Shown: piece after piece, positions 22,396 through 32,845 of the stretch | Position numbering within the stretch: position 1 is the first letter of the stretch | How the letters are laid out: each line of letters starts with the position of its first letter | Origin: Melieria omissa | Taxonomy: Eukaryota; Arthropoda; Insecta; Diptera; Ulidiidae | Direction of reading: 5' to 3' | DNA length: 64,000 nucleotides | NCBI GenBank assembly: GCA_963971225.1 | Contig: OZ020267.1 | Span: forward strand, 123,807,891 to 123,871,890 | Made by a program: the position numbers and the translations under genes | The notes under the pieces: generated by a model | What the model was told of the DNA's origin: nothing | What the model saw: the letters and a program-made list of their open reading frames with translations, nothing else | Databases searched by the model: none

Positions 22396-25388
22396 AAATC
22401 GTTCAGTTAAACCTAAATCACTGTATCGCGGCGCAGGATATCTTGCAGCAAACTATTTTCGAGCAACAGTTCGATCTCGCTATCCTGTGTGAACAACACC
22501 ACAACGTAGATGGCTGCGAATGGACAACAGATGCATCGAGCAAAGCGGCAATATGGACCACCAATGGCAAAGCGTACCAGAGTAGCGCGTCAATAGCGTA
22601 CAACGGCTTCACATGGGCCAAAATAAATGGCGTCTATTTCTTCTCGTGTTACGCTCCTCCAAGCTTGGATTTAAACCAATTCGAACAGATGATCGAAGAG
22701 TTGGTCTCAGAGGCTAGGACGAGACAACCGGCTATAATAGCCGGCGACTTTAACGCCTGGTCAATATCGTGGGGTAGCAGAAGCACAAACCCTAGAGGTA
22801 GGGTGCTTATGGAGTGTATGGCCACACTAGACGTTGAACTCCTAAACGACGGACAGCACACCTTCGAGGCCGGGGACAGACGATCAGCTATTGATTTGAC
22901 CTTCGCTCACAGAACGATCGCGCGTCACACAACTTGGAAGATCGCCGACTTCTATACGCATAGCGACCATCGAGCTATTATCATCGAGCTGCAGATAGCG
23001 AAACGACAACAAATAGCAATGGCACAGACAAGGGGCTGGAAGCATCGTCTCTTTGATGAGGATGTATTCCTACAGGTGTGGCATGACGGCGAAATCATCG
23101 AGAGTGAACCCGAAATTATGGCAGAAGGGATCTCAAGGCGTATTAGTAAAGCCTGCGATGCAGCTATGCCCAGAAGGTCGCAAAAGCCGAGTCGTAAACC
23201 AGTCTACTGGTGGAATCAAGACATTGCCGAGTGTAGGAGGTGCTGCAATCATGCGCGCAGGAGAATGCAGCGATCGCGAACCCAACCAAATTACGAGACG
23301 CTTCGCTACGAATATAAAAAATGCCGCAACCAGCTTAAGAAGGCGATACGGAAAAGCAAGGACTCGTGCTTCAAAGATCTGCGTGATGGCGCAGATATAG
23401 ACCCTTGGGGTACAGCCTATAAAGTGGTCATGAGCCAAGTGAGAGGCACTAAAGCACCGCAGCCCTCAGACCCAGCACTTCTGGAAGCTGTAGTCACTAC
23501 ACTATTCCCTCCAGAAGGCGAAAGACCGACGTATGTTCACCAACCCACGGAAGAAAGTGATATTCCGGAAGTAACGACGGAAGAAGTGCTCGTAACCCTG
23601 AACAAAATGGGTGACAATAAGGCACCAGGATTAGACGGCATCCCCAACATAGCGTTGAAATCCGCCATCCGAGCGAACCCTGCCACCTTTGCGGCGATGT
23701 TCACCATGTGTCTGAAGAAGGGTGTCTTTCCAAATATGTGGAAACGACAGCGACTAGTTCTTCTACTCAAACCAGGCAAGCAACCGGACCAACCATCAGC
23801 ATATAGACCATTGTGTATGCTCGACTCCATGGGCAAGATACTCGAGAGGATAATCGTCAACCGCCTGCAAGACACTCTGGAAGGCCCGTATGGCTTATCC
23901 GATGCGCAATTTGGTTTTAGACGAGGCAAATCCACCGTTGACGCGGTTAAAACGGTCATGGATATTGCGCGCGATGCTACTAGTGGAACAAGGTGGAGAT
24001 GGGGCGACAAGAAATACTGCGCGGTAGTAACACTTGACGTGAAAAACGCCTTTAATACAGCAAGCTGGCCCAGCATAATAGAAGCACTCACGATGATCCG
24101 GACACCGACGTATCTTATACGAATGATCGTCAATTACTTCGAGAATAGGTTATTGTTGTATGACACCGATGATGGCGTCAAGCAGTATTGCGTTTCACGA
24201 GGGGTGCCACAGGGCTCGGTACTGGGCCCGGCCCTTTGGAATGCCATGTATGACGGAGTATTGAGGATCGGACTTCCGGCGGACAGCAAACTAGTTGGCT
24301 ACGCGGATGATATTGCGCTGGTAGTAGTCGCCAAAACTATAGCTGAAGTACAGCACCTGTGCAATGAATCCATAATGCTAGTCATGAGATGGTTGCGCAG
24401 CGCACAACTAAAACTAGCAGCCGAAAAAACAGAGGCGGTTCTCTTGAGTACTCGGAAAATACGAGAGACATTCACTTTTAAAGCTGGCGACCACGAAATA
24501 ACCTCCCAGCCGCACATCAGATACCTTGGCGTACGTATCGACACCCGAATGTCCTTTAAAGATCACCTGGCTGCGGTCAATGACAAGGCGGCAAAAGTAG
24601 GCGGTGCGTTATCACGCATTATGGCGAATCTTGGCGGACCACGCGCTAGCAGAAGGAAGTTACTGGCAACGGTTACTACTTCCATCGTACTTTACGCAGC
24701 ACCGATCTGGGTAGACGCAACCTTTAAAGCCACGTACATGTCTGGCATCAGGGCGACATACCGCTTAAGTGCATTACGAGTAGCCAGTGGCTTTCGTACA
24801 ATATCTGACGACGCGATATTGGTTATTGCAAGCATGCCCCCAATAGATATCCTAGCGCGAGAACTCAATCGCATATACACAGCGGGTGCTAGGGCATCGA
24901 AAGCGGACGAAAGGCGGTGCAGCGTAAATGAATGGCAACAAAGGTGGAACACATCGGAGAAGGGAAGATGGACGTTTGCCCTGATCCCTCACATTGAGGT
25001 CTGGATCAACCGCAAACACGGAGAGGTAGATTTTTATCTCACGCAGCTGCTAAGCGGGCATGGATGCTTTAAGCAATACCTTCACCGCTTCAAACATGAG
25101 GACGATCCTTTCTGCCCTCAGTGCCCCAATGAAATCGAAGACGTTCAGCATGTCCTGCTATGCTGCCCACGCTTCGCTAACGAGAGAGGCTCTATCGCGG
25201 AAGTCTTCGGTGAAGCCCCAACGACAACCAACCTTGTGCCCCAAATGTGCGATTCACCCGGAAAATGGGAAGTTGTACAAACGGCGGCAGCACGGATCAT
25301 GACGGCACTCCGGTGGATTGAGCGCCAACGCGCTGCGCGACGACGCGAAATCTTGGGCTCAGTGGCCCAACCCCATAACGAACAGTAA
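22392..25388 (+). CDS. LINE ORF2: AP-like endonuclease and reverse transcriptase
   Basis: A 998-residue uninterrupted frame starting at ATG 22392. The endonuclease domain (about 1-205) opens with KIVQLNLNHC and has AGDFNAW (GDFN at 118-121) and SDHRA (191-195), the catalytic Asp and His motifs that nick the target. The reverse transcriptase (about 430-720) shows NKAPGLDGIPN, SAYRPLCMLDSMGKILE, AQFGFRRGKSTVDA, VTLDVKNAFNTASW, RGVPQGSVLGP, YADD at 637-640 (catalytic Asp pair) and YLGVRID. A C-terminal zinc motif C-x2-C-x8-H-x3-C begins at residue 908 (CPQCPNEIEDVQHVLLC). There is no RNase H domain. Length and domain order match R1-clade ORF2. No damaging change is visible, so the protein could be active if expressed. 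Confidence 0.96.
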   Translation: MKIVQLNLNHCIAAQDILQQTIFEQQFDLAILCEQHHNVDGCEWTTDASSKAAIWTTNGKAYQSSASIAYNGFTWAKINGVYFFSCYAPPSLDLNQFEQMIEELVSEARTRQPAIIAGDFNAWSISWGSRSTNPRGRVLMECMATLDVELLNDGQHTFEAGDRRSAIDLTFAHRTIARHTTWKIADFYTHSDHRAIIIELQIAKRQQIAMAQTRGWKHRLFDEDVFLQVWHDGEIIESEPEIMAEGISRRISKACDAAMPRRSQKPSRKPVYWWNQDIAECRRCCNHARRRMQRSRTQPNYETLRYEYKKCRNQLKKAIRKSKDSCFKDLRDGADIDPWGTAYKVVMSQVRGTKAPQPSDPALLEAVVTTLFPPEGERPTYVHQPTEESDIPEVTTEEVLVTLNKMGDNKAPGLDGIPNIALKSAIRANPATFAAMFTMCLKKGVFPNMWKRQRLVLLLKPGKQPDQPSAYRPLCMLDSMGKILERIIVNRLQDTLEGPYGLSDAQFGFRRGKSTVDAVKTVMDIARDATSGTRWRWGDKKYCAVVTLDVKNAFNTASWPSIIEALTMIRTPTYLIRMIVNYFENRLLLYDTDDGVKQYCVSRGVPQGSVLGPALWNAMYDGVLRIGLPADSKLVGYADDIALVVVAKTIAEVQHLCNESIMLVMRWLRSAQLKLAAEKTEAVLLSTRKIRETFTFKAGDHEITSQPHIRYLGVRIDTRMSFKDHLAAVNDKAAKVGGALSRIMANLGGPRASRRKLLATVTTSIVLYAAPIWVDATFKATYMSGIRATYRLSALRVASGFRTISDDAILVIASMPPIDILARELNRIYTAGARASKADERRCSVNEWQQRWNTSEKGRWTFALIPHIEVWINRKHGEVDFYLTQLLSGHGCFKQYLHRFKHEDDPFCPQCPNEIEDVQHVLLCCPRFANERGSIAEVFGEAPTTTNLVPQMCDSPGKWEVVQTAAARIMTALRWIERQRAARRREILGSVAQPHNEQ

Positions 25389-25552
25389 CGGACTTGACAG
25401 ACCAACAACAGACGATTGAGCTTTAATGCTCAGACGGCCTCCCGACGAAATACTTAGCGGTAGTTCCGGGAGGAACTTTCCGTCGGACAAGGGGAGATGT
25501 TTAGCGGGTTAAAGTCTCGCACTGACCTCGGCTTTTGATGCTTTTACTCCTC

Positions 25553-25595
<43 letters not shown>
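25389..25595 (+). other. LINE 3' UTR and poly-A tail
   Basis: A 167-nt 3' UTR (25389-25555) followed by 40 A residues (25556-25595). Parts of it (CGACGAAA..CTT..CGGTAGT, GGTTAAAGTCTC, TCACACTGAC / TCGCACTGAC, GATGCTT..CTCCTCGTTAAA) recur at 35490-35640. This shows that a second related element is in the window and marks the 3' end used in target-primed reverse transcription. Confidence 0.9.
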
Positions 25596-25597
<2 letters not shown>

Positions 25598-25608
25598 CTC
25601 TACCTCAA
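25596..25608 (+). repeat. Target-site duplication, right copy, of the LINE
   Basis: CCCTCTACCTCAA, identical to 21437-21449, directly after the poly-A tail. Joining the two flanks here restores the uninterrupted dpr intron. Confidence 0.93.
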
Positions 25609-26403
25609 CCTCGTTGCATACCTTTCGCCTTTGTTGTCCCTTTTCCAGTATTATTTTTGAGTTGGTGTGTGTGTGTGTGTTGCTCGCCCGACGCCACTGC
25701 CGCTTATAGTTGGAAGTCGAACTTGTAGCGTTGCCAAGGCCATTACACGCCTGTGAACGCATGCTGCATGTGTGGGTGTGGCAATTTCCAGTGAGTCCTT
25801 AGGCGACCCCATATTCAATGATTGTCAGCGCCGACACTTGTGCCAAGACATTCCAACCCCTCAAGTTAGCTACCGAAGGTGGAATAAGCCAATGTGAGGG
25901 ACTCTTTTCTACCCGAAAAAACAATGCTTTTGTCTTCAACTGAATGGAATCGTTTGTGTGTGTGGGTGTGTTTGAATGTGTTTCTGGTATTAAAGAAAAA
26001 GCAATAAAAGCAAATGTGTGTGGGACTTTAATACACTAAAACCATCTTCCGTACTTCCCATGTTGAAGTGCGTATTTTGTTTAATGCTCGTACGTACTTT
26101 AATGTTTGCTATGTCGTCAAGTTTGTGGGATTGTCGGAGCTTATCTGTTCTTTGATTTAGTTTTAAGGCATTGCAGACAATATTTCTTCTTTTAAGGTAT
26201 TTTCTTCAATTACTTAATTTTATTACTACTATTACTAACTGTTGCCAGCGTCTTTGCACAATAGACATCATAATTTTATTGAATAGCAATATTCTTATAA
26301 ACTATTTTCATTTAAAGTTAATTCTTCATACAACTTCTTTACAAATTTTCGAACTCAGCATCTTATCATTTTCGAATAATTTAAACATATCTGTCGAACT
26401 ATA
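25609..26403 (+). other. dpr intron after the LINE
   Basis: Intron sequence with a GT run near 25661-25680; no gene seen. It ends at the TA flanking the next mariner-type element. Confidence 0.6.
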
Positions 26404-27007
26404 GGGTGTTTTTTTTAGAGGTTTGTTTTTCGAATAGAGATAAAACTGGCATTTTGTGGTCAAATCTGGCAACTCTAATGTCATTTATGTTCAGTTTGGT
26501 TTGCCATTTCATCATGAACAGGTTGACAAAAGAACAACGCTTGCAAATCGTGCAAATTTATTTCGAAAATAATGGTTCAGTTCGCGAAGTTTACCGCAAG
26601 CTTCGTCCATTTTATGATCGACATAATCGTCCATCAGAGCAATTAATTCGGTTAACCATGGGTCGTTTTCGCACTACGTTTACTCTATGTGATAATACGC
26701 ATCCGCAGAGACGTCGAACAGTGCGCACCGAAGATACAATTGCCGCTGTAGAGCAAAATGTTGAAGAGGACCCGAATGAATCGATTCGCCACCGTGCACA
26801 GCAATTGGAGCTTCGTCGATCAACTTTAAAAATGGGACCTGTAGAATTGGCTTTATTCGAGCCAGCCGCGGCGGCCACATGCCCGAAATCATATTTAAAC
26901 ATTAATGGCATAAAATTATCCTTCCAATAAAGCCAAATTGATGGACATTAAAGAGATTTTCTTGTGTTTTATTTCAATTCGAAGTTCTATACCTCTAAAA
27001 AACACCC
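26404..27007 (+). mobile_element. Internally deleted Tc1/mariner-type element with short TIRs
   Basis: A 604-bp element whose ends are inverted copies of GGGTGTTTTTT..AGAGGT (the right end reads ACCTCTAAAAAACACCC), flanked by TA at 26402-26403 and 27008-27009. It holds both the start and the end of a transposase on the + strand but lacks most of the catalytic domain, so it depends on a full-length relative. It lies within the first dpr intron in the same orientation as the gene. Confidence 0.85.
26514..26905 (+). pseudogene. Transposase remnant: N-terminal DNA-binding part fused to extreme C-terminus
   Basis: From ATG 26514 the frame reads MNRLTKEQRLQIVQIYFENN, GSVREVYRKLRPFYDRHNRP and TVRTEDTIAAVEQNVEEDP, matching the N-terminal helix-turn-helix region of a Tc1/mariner-type (IS630-like) transposase common in insects. 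After QLELRRSTLK the sequence jumps, through a deletion and a frame change, to SRGGHMPEIIFKH and a stop at 26903-26905, which is the normal C-terminus of that family. The catalytic DDE/D core is missing, so it cannot transpose. A truncated DNA-binding product from the original ATG is conceivable but speculative. Confidence 0.85.
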
Positions 27008-27770
27008 TATACTTTTAATTTAAAGAACTTCCTTCAAGTTTGAAGTTGGTCGGCCCAGTAATTGTGTTTCTCCATACAAAATCTTAACCCCATGTTGACT
27101 TTGTCAGACTGTAATTTTCCAAAAAAATATTGAATTAAACATTGCAAGAGTTGTAGAAATATCTTTTCTTTTATTCATTAAATTTAATCTAAGCATAAAG
27201 TCTATGCCAGAAATTGCTGAAATGAAATGAGATATGTATGACAGAAACCAACTCTAACAGAGAACTATAATTGAAAAAGAGATTCTATACAAAATGAGCC
27301 AACCGTCCATAATCACGTTCGGTGAAGTTTGAGAATTCAAAACTATCTCTTTCAAATTTCTTGTTATCATATTTTGAGAATATACCATTTGAGCTTCGAT
27401 TATCCCAAACTCTATCAATCGAGGATTTCAATTTTAAACCGGACGCTAATGAAGTCTACGTTTGTCTATTTTAACCGAGGTGACGTTTTTCATTCGGAAA
27501 AGCAAAAATAAAAATTTTATTTATTACTCGTGAACGAATAAATAAATGAATGACTATTTATTGCATATAAAAGTACATGAATTCCAATTTTTTCATATTT
27601 GTTTTGGAATATTTGCTTTTGACTGCTGGCGTTGCCAATTTTGAATACTTAAGTTTCGAATATATAGGAAACTATTTTTGTTTTTGCAAATTCTTTTCAG
27701 TCTATCTCCGGATACTGGAGTGCATTGTATATGAAATAATATAAATGTACTGAAAACACGAATATCTGTA
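27008..27770 (+). other. dpr intron, no recognised feature
   Basis: AT-rich intronic sequence; short frames only. Confidence 0.5.
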
Positions 27771-28060
27771 AGGTGTTTGATAGAGCTTTTCTTGGGACTT
27801 GGCTCTTTTGATCCTTAAACTATATTCTTCTTCGGTTCCATTCCATCTTCCTCGAATGGCTATGGTTTGACCCAAACAATAGGCAATCCCTTGTTGTTGT
27901 TGATGGTATTCACTCGGAACCCTTCACTGCCAATTTTGGAGTCCCTCAAGGAAGTATCTTTGGTAGATTGTCGCCTTTCTCTGAGGCTATATTCCTGCTT
28001 TCCTGACAGTTAAATGCTGGCGATGCTGATGATCAGTCAGAGTGGGATATCGATAACCTG
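27771..28060 (+). pseudogene. LINE reverse-transcriptase palm fragment
   Basis: Broken + frames read KVFDRAFLG near 27771, resembling the KAFDRV.H palm motif. They continue with a segment ending SLVVVDGIHSEPFTANFGVPQGSIFGRLSPF; its GVPQGS is the diagnostic motif before YADD in non-LTR reverse transcriptases. The expected YADDS region near 28020 has decayed (GCTGATGATCAGTC). Stops and frameshifts are frequent. It resembles the Jockey/CR1 type, but that is tentative. Confidence 0.7.
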
Positions 28061-28164
28061 TGGTGCACTAGAATTAAGCTTTTTTTAAAGCTTTCCAATC
28101 CCATTCTTCCGTATATCTGTTTTCACTTGTCGGAGCAGGCTAGCAAGCGCAGAACTTAGACAAT

Positions 28165-28690
28165 AGATGCGTCAATTAATAAGTACTACGACTTGAGATT
28201 CCCTGTTTTGAATCTACCTGACCTCCGGAGAAATTTGAATAGATCCTGAGGTGCCAAGGAGCTAAGATGGTCGCTTCTGAACACATCGGTGCCAAACGTC
28301 TTAAACCTGATTCGGGCGTAAGCGAGCCAGACGCACAGAAAGTTGTCCGTCGTCTCATCGTCCTCCCCACAGGAAAGTCATATTGCACTGTCAGCTATGT
28401 CTACCTTTTCCATTTGCTAAGCCCATAGAAAATTGCCCGTTATCAACTCGACGAACTGCCTACAGTCCCTTCTGCGTAGTGAGAGAAGAAACATTGAGCA
28501 TTTACCAGAGATGACAGGAACCACCTGCCGCTCTTAGCCTGTCATGCTCGTTCCTGGGTAACAATGACCCATTTGTTAACAGTGGCTCTGGTGGCGGCAG
28601 ATGAAAGAGGCAGAGCCTCAGGGCCTCCGTATATCACGCGTTGCTCTCTTCCAGAAAACCTTAAGTCACTTGACAGAAAATTGTTGTCCA
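28165..28690 (-). pseudogene. LINE ORF2 C-terminal fragment, minus strand
   Basis: Minus-strand frames give DCRQFVELITGNFL, then SCGEDDETTDNFLC (the Cys-His zinc region after the reverse transcriptase), then ARIRFKTFGTDVFRSDHLSS and PQDLFKFLRRSGRF before the end. These match the C-terminal tail of non-LTR ORF2 proteins (CGE..ET..HFLCECPA.AR.R, then a LL.FL..SGRF ending). Stops interrupt it. It lies beside, but inverted to, the fragment at 27771-28060, so the two may be pieces of one rearranged copy or two insertions. Confidence 0.75.
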
Positions 28691-29705
28691 AGATAATGAA
28701 TAATGGTAGATCTAATTTGTTATAATTTGTAAAGTTTTTTTTATTGTAAGTTTAGCAGGTTTGTTTGTAAAATATTGTAATATTAGTTGCAATCAATTTT
28801 TCTTGTTGGTCCCGACCATCCCGGATAGTTGAGCCAAAATAGAAAATGCAAAGAGAAATTCCAAAAGAATATAAATTAAAATGCCCAACTGAAAAATTTG
28901 TTTAAGCTTGAAAGTAACTAAAAAATTTACTTAATTGACTTAAACAACTAAAACAAAAAAACGCTATAATCTCATAATTTAACACAATTCACTTCCTTTT
29001 CTATAAAACTCGTTCTTTGGCATTTAAGTTGCTTTCAGTTAATACTTTCAGTGACAGTTTTCAAGTGCTCTAAAGCACTGAATGGCATAGGTGAAGCTAT
29101 TTTTTGTTGCTGGCTCTTTCAACTCGATAGCCCGTTTTCCTGGCACTTACTTTGCCGTGTCGCTTTGAGATTAAAGTACTTTTATTTATGTTCCTGTTCG
29201 CTGCACTGAAGCGGCATAACTCAAGAGATATGTCTGCGTTCGTGTGCGCGTGGGTGTGTGTGTGTGTGTAAATGTCTATTACTGCTCGTGTGTGTGTGTG
29301 TGTGTGTGCATTACTCTAACTTTTGCAGTTTGTGTGCGTTTGATTTGTTTTATTGCCATTTGTCTATGCGTTTTCTCACGTTTTATGCGCCGCCATTTCC
29401 CACGACATTTCTCGCTTTGCTCTCTGCTTTTAGTCTTTTTTTTATTACATTCCTCTTTCTTGGCACTCGACCGCATTTCCATTTCTATAGCACATCGCCA
29501 GGGAGTTGGCTTGTCGCATTGCTAAAATGCGCCCAAATGGTGCAACTCGTCTGCGTGCCCGGCACGGCTTCATCCTTTCACCTTTTTCCTTTGGCACTTA
29601 CTCCATCGCAATCTTTCCATAGTGACTGTGTAGCATTTAATTGCTTTTTGTGCCGGACGGACGGACAGTAATGTGTGTTTCTGCTTTGCTTTGCCGTACT
29701 TTCAG
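28691..29705 (+). other. dpr intron 3' part with GT microsatellite and acceptor
   Basis: Contains GT runs at about 29256-29310. The last 40 bases are pyrimidine-rich (TTTCTGCTTTGCTTTGCCG..) ending TTTCAG at 29705, the splice acceptor of the next exon. Confidence 0.7.
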
Positions 29706-29783
29706 GTCTCCTGGATCAGAAAACGCGATTTGCATATCCTGACAGCGGGCATTCTTACCTACACGTCTGACGAGCGCTTCAAG
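29706..29783 (+). CDS. dpr: dpr-family gene, middle exon of Ig domain 1
   Basis: A 78-nt exon (26 codons, phase 0 at both ends) between TTTCAG and the donor GTGTGTA. It encodes VSWIRKRDLHILTAGILTYT and then SDERFK. VSW carries the core Trp of the Ig fold (C-strand), and RKRDLHILT..YTSDERF is the most characteristic block of the Dpr family, part of the surface that contacts DIP partners. It joins GDKS of the preceding exon to give the usual GDKSVSWIRKRD run. The exon-intron structure, with one Ig domain split over three exons, is expected for this family. Confidence 0.96.
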
Positions 29784-31594
29784 GTGTGTATCAATGAATA
29801 TAATTTATATATGAAATTTTTCTACAGGAACACCATCGATTATGAATTGTTTGCATAAAACAGTGGCTAGAATTTCTCTATAAAATAGGAACTTTATAAT
29901 GCAGAATGAAAGAATATCAAATGAAAGAATATAATGTTAGTATTTCTTGCCAAAACTGAAAGTTATTCTTTTGTTTGGCTAAATATTTACACAAGAATTT
30001 CATACAAACAAAGCAATATAAACCAAATTTGTTTTCATTATAAAATAAAGCATTGACTTGGTTGCTAGAAAGTACATAAAACCGAAAATCCTTTGCAGTT
30101 AAACGTTTTAATTTGCCAATTAAAATATCAAACTGGCGGTTGCTTTGTACTCGAGTCAACATTATTTATGCAACTTTTAATTATGTGCCTTTTTAGCAAA
30201 CGTTGAAAAATTGCACTCAACAGCACTTGAAAATTGCACACTACTACTTGAAATTGTGGCTACTGTGCTAACGGAAAAATCAACTGTTTACACACACACA
30301 CACACACTTCGAAACACATGTGACGAAGGTTCGTTTAACTGCAAAAAATTGCTGGCACAATTCCGCTGAACAGGGGGTGAACGCTGCGTTGAACTACAAC
30401 AACTTTCAAACACTGAACTAGTTGCAATGTATGCAACACATACAAATGCTTCAATGTATACAAATTGCAAACTAAGGACTGCATAGCAAACGTATTTCAG
30501 TATAGGTTACATTAATAAATATATTGATTCTCGAAAAGCTCACTGCAAGCCACTTCACGGAGTCCACATATGAATTCACTTACGATCAGTACAAATGCTA
30601 CTTAGAATGGATTATTGCTAAGAGCAATACGAGTAATTTTCAATATTTATATATTCGAAATACCAGTCTTTATGACTCACTATTTAGGGTAGACGAAATA
30701 GGTGGCTTACCAATTGCTGTACTAGTAAATTCAGTGGCCTCTGAGGTCTATTGAGATGTTCAAAGTTATTGTTATTGGTTGACACCAGCCTCAGCTTTGC
30801 ATGAATCTGACGTTGTTTCCCCCCAGTGATGCAAAACCTACTATGCCCAGATCATCAAACATAGTGTAGTCCAGATGTTGCCATGCCACACTGACATTGT
30901 GTAGTCATGCCACAATGATGGCTCTATAAAACTTAATTTTTGCTGTTGGTAACAAAATTTTATTTTAATAGCACTCATACGCCGTGGTGCCCATGTGCCA
31001 TGTGTTCGCATTGCATTAGATTTATGAGCACATTTCATTTATGTAAGTGAAATTTGTTGTGTCACTGCTTCGACATAACGCGCAACAGATTTTATGTATA
31101 GTTTTGCTTTCATTACATGTATTGTGAATTAAATTTTCCCATATCTATTAGGGAAATAAGCGTATTTCCATTAATTGATTCATTAAAAATGTAATATTTT
31201 TTAATATTCACCAATATTTAGTATCGGATTTATTAAGTAAATAAAATTAATGTGCGCTACTTAATTCGCGGAAAACGCGCATAATTTTAATATTTGTATA
31301 ATTTGCGTATTTGGATTATTTGTGATGAATTCAAGTTTGCAATCTACTTTGTCCATTGTTAGTCTAAACTGAGTTGCACATAGTAAGTTTCGATAGGTGC
31401 CACAAATTATAGAACAGGCCACCAGTTTGATGTTTAAAATTTCACAAATTAAATAAAATTTCATATAGTAAATATAAAATTACCAACGGGCAGAGCAACA
31501 TGGCTTGGTCGAGGTAAAAATCAGTGTTTAAACTACTTAACCGATTTTGGATCTTTTTGAGTTTTTCTCACATGTGTTTACAAGCTACTTGGCC
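29784..31594 (+). other. dpr intron, no recognised gene
   Basis: AT-rich intron with a CA run at about 30289-30306. Short open frames have no family resemblance. The intron runs 29784-34802. Confidence 0.5.
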
Positions 31595-31960
31595 TAATTG
31601 CCCATGAATAGACCCACCTAGCCTGCCAAGCCATCCAATTATGTTTCCGCACTGCAGGCATTCTTGAAAGAAATATACTGGGAAATTATTGCATTAATTA
31701 TAGCCTGACTGTCTATGTAGAAGTTCATGGTTTTCTGAAGTAATGATTCTCACATTTTCTACAATCATAAGTTTTGGTTATTTCCATCCAGCCGCTAATC
31801 AACATTGCTCTATCAATACTTCTGTGATAGCTTTGCAGTCTATTCGAACTGCCTGATTATGGTAGCCAAGTAGATAGTCGTGGCTGCATCAAGGGAATCA
31901 CTCATACGCCAAGTAGACCCATTGTGAAACCAGAGTTGGTTGGACCAAAGACAATTAAAC
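31595..31960 (-). pseudogene. Probable LINE RNase H fragment, strongly decayed
   Basis: On the minus strand one frame includes MNFYIDSQAIINAI, like the IF.DSQAALKAL motif of the RNase H domain that follows the reverse transcriptase in I/Loa/Jockey-type LINEs. It is followed, after a gap, by a VGLFMGN*AK stretch that could be the decayed V-PGH-GI-GNEKAD motif. Many stops are present. The assignment rests on one good motif. Confidence 0.4.
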
Positions 31961-32749
31961 TATAAGATGTCTCACGTTCACACAAATCAGTGGCGCTTCA
32001 AAAATTTGCTTGGCTTTTTCAATAAAGTCACGTGAGAGTGATTTTTACAGCAGAGCCACGTCCGGAGAGCAAAGATGAAGCCACGCAAGCAACTCTCTCT
32101 GCTTGCAGTCGGCAGAAATATGAATATGCGTGTGATCTCTATGTGCTCTTGTGTTGATTTTTTGGTGGTTGATTGTTTTAAACAGTAGCGCACATGGTAC
32201 GGGAACATTTGGGGATTCAAACCCTCTCAAATACAAAGATTAGTAGTGAAATATGTCTCCAAAATGAAGTTCTGCCTGCGTCACTAACTTCAACGTGTGT
32301 GAAGTGAGCGCACACTTTGTTTGGCAGCGATCAAAGCCGTTGTGCTTTGTGCTAGCAAAACAGAGAGCGTTAAATAAAAAATTCGAGCTCGCCCTATGCC
32401 ATTCGGTTGTATGGACGTTAGACATCTTATTATTTAATTGTCTTTTGTTGGACTCATATTCCCTGCTAAAAGAGCCAGTTGAGCTACCAACGAAGGCAAC
32501 TGTGAATAGTTTTATCTGAAAGAACTTAGAAGAAGAATTCACACAGATGAATCTGTATTTTCCTAGAAAGTGCCACATAAAGACACAGAGGTTGAAGTAC
32601 TTTTTCCTCCTCGCCGCTTTTGTAAAAATTATGGAAAAAAAGTCTTAGTCTTCTTACGTAGTTATGTGACCCATCAGATTATCAATCAATGATGATCAAA
32701 CATGGTCTCTTTCTTGTGAGAGAAGTACTCTAGAATAATAAAGGTTACA
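31961..32749 (+). other. dpr intron, no recognised feature
   Basis: Unremarkable intronic sequence. Confidence 0.4.
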
Positions 32750-32845
32750 TGTTAGGTTAGGTTAGGTAAGACAGGCGGCTTGCTGGTTCTCAGCAAGTAC
32801 ACTCGGAGGCCCCAAAGGCCCATTGTGATGCCCGATCAAGGTTAC
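32750..32845. repeat. Interspersed repeat fragment with GTTAGGTTAGGTTAGG start
   Basis: Three GTTAG-type units are followed by AAGTACACTCGGAGGCCCCA and AAGGCCCATTGTGATGCCC. A related block (GTTAGGTTGAAC .. CACTAAGGCCTC .. AAGGCTTTGTTGTGATACC) occurs at 41978-42055. Such sequences are typical of fly LINE tails. Three TTAGG-like units are too few to be telomeric. Confidence 0.5.

Larger units (their letters stand above)
21450..25595 (+). mobile_element. R1-clade non-LTR retrotransposon, 5'-truncated, otherwise intact
   Basis: A 4146-bp LINE in the sense orientation within a dpr intron. It holds the C-terminal 314 codons of ORF1 (gag-like, three zinc knuckles), a complete ORF2 (endonuclease plus reverse transcriptase), a 167-nt 3' UTR and a 40-A tail, flanked by a perfect 13-bp duplication. 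Two ORFs, an N-terminal APE endonuclease, no RNase H domain and a C-terminal CCHC motif fit the R1 clade. The target is not a ribosomal gene, so this is a dispersed R1 relative (Waldo/Loner type possible). Perfect duplication and an undamaged ORF2 suggest a recent insertion. Loss of the 5' end probably makes this copy inactive on its own. Confidence 0.93.

Noticed and set aside
32753..32770. TTAGG-type telomeric repeat
   Set aside because: Only three units, embedded in an interspersed repeat; flies lack canonical TTAGG telomeres.
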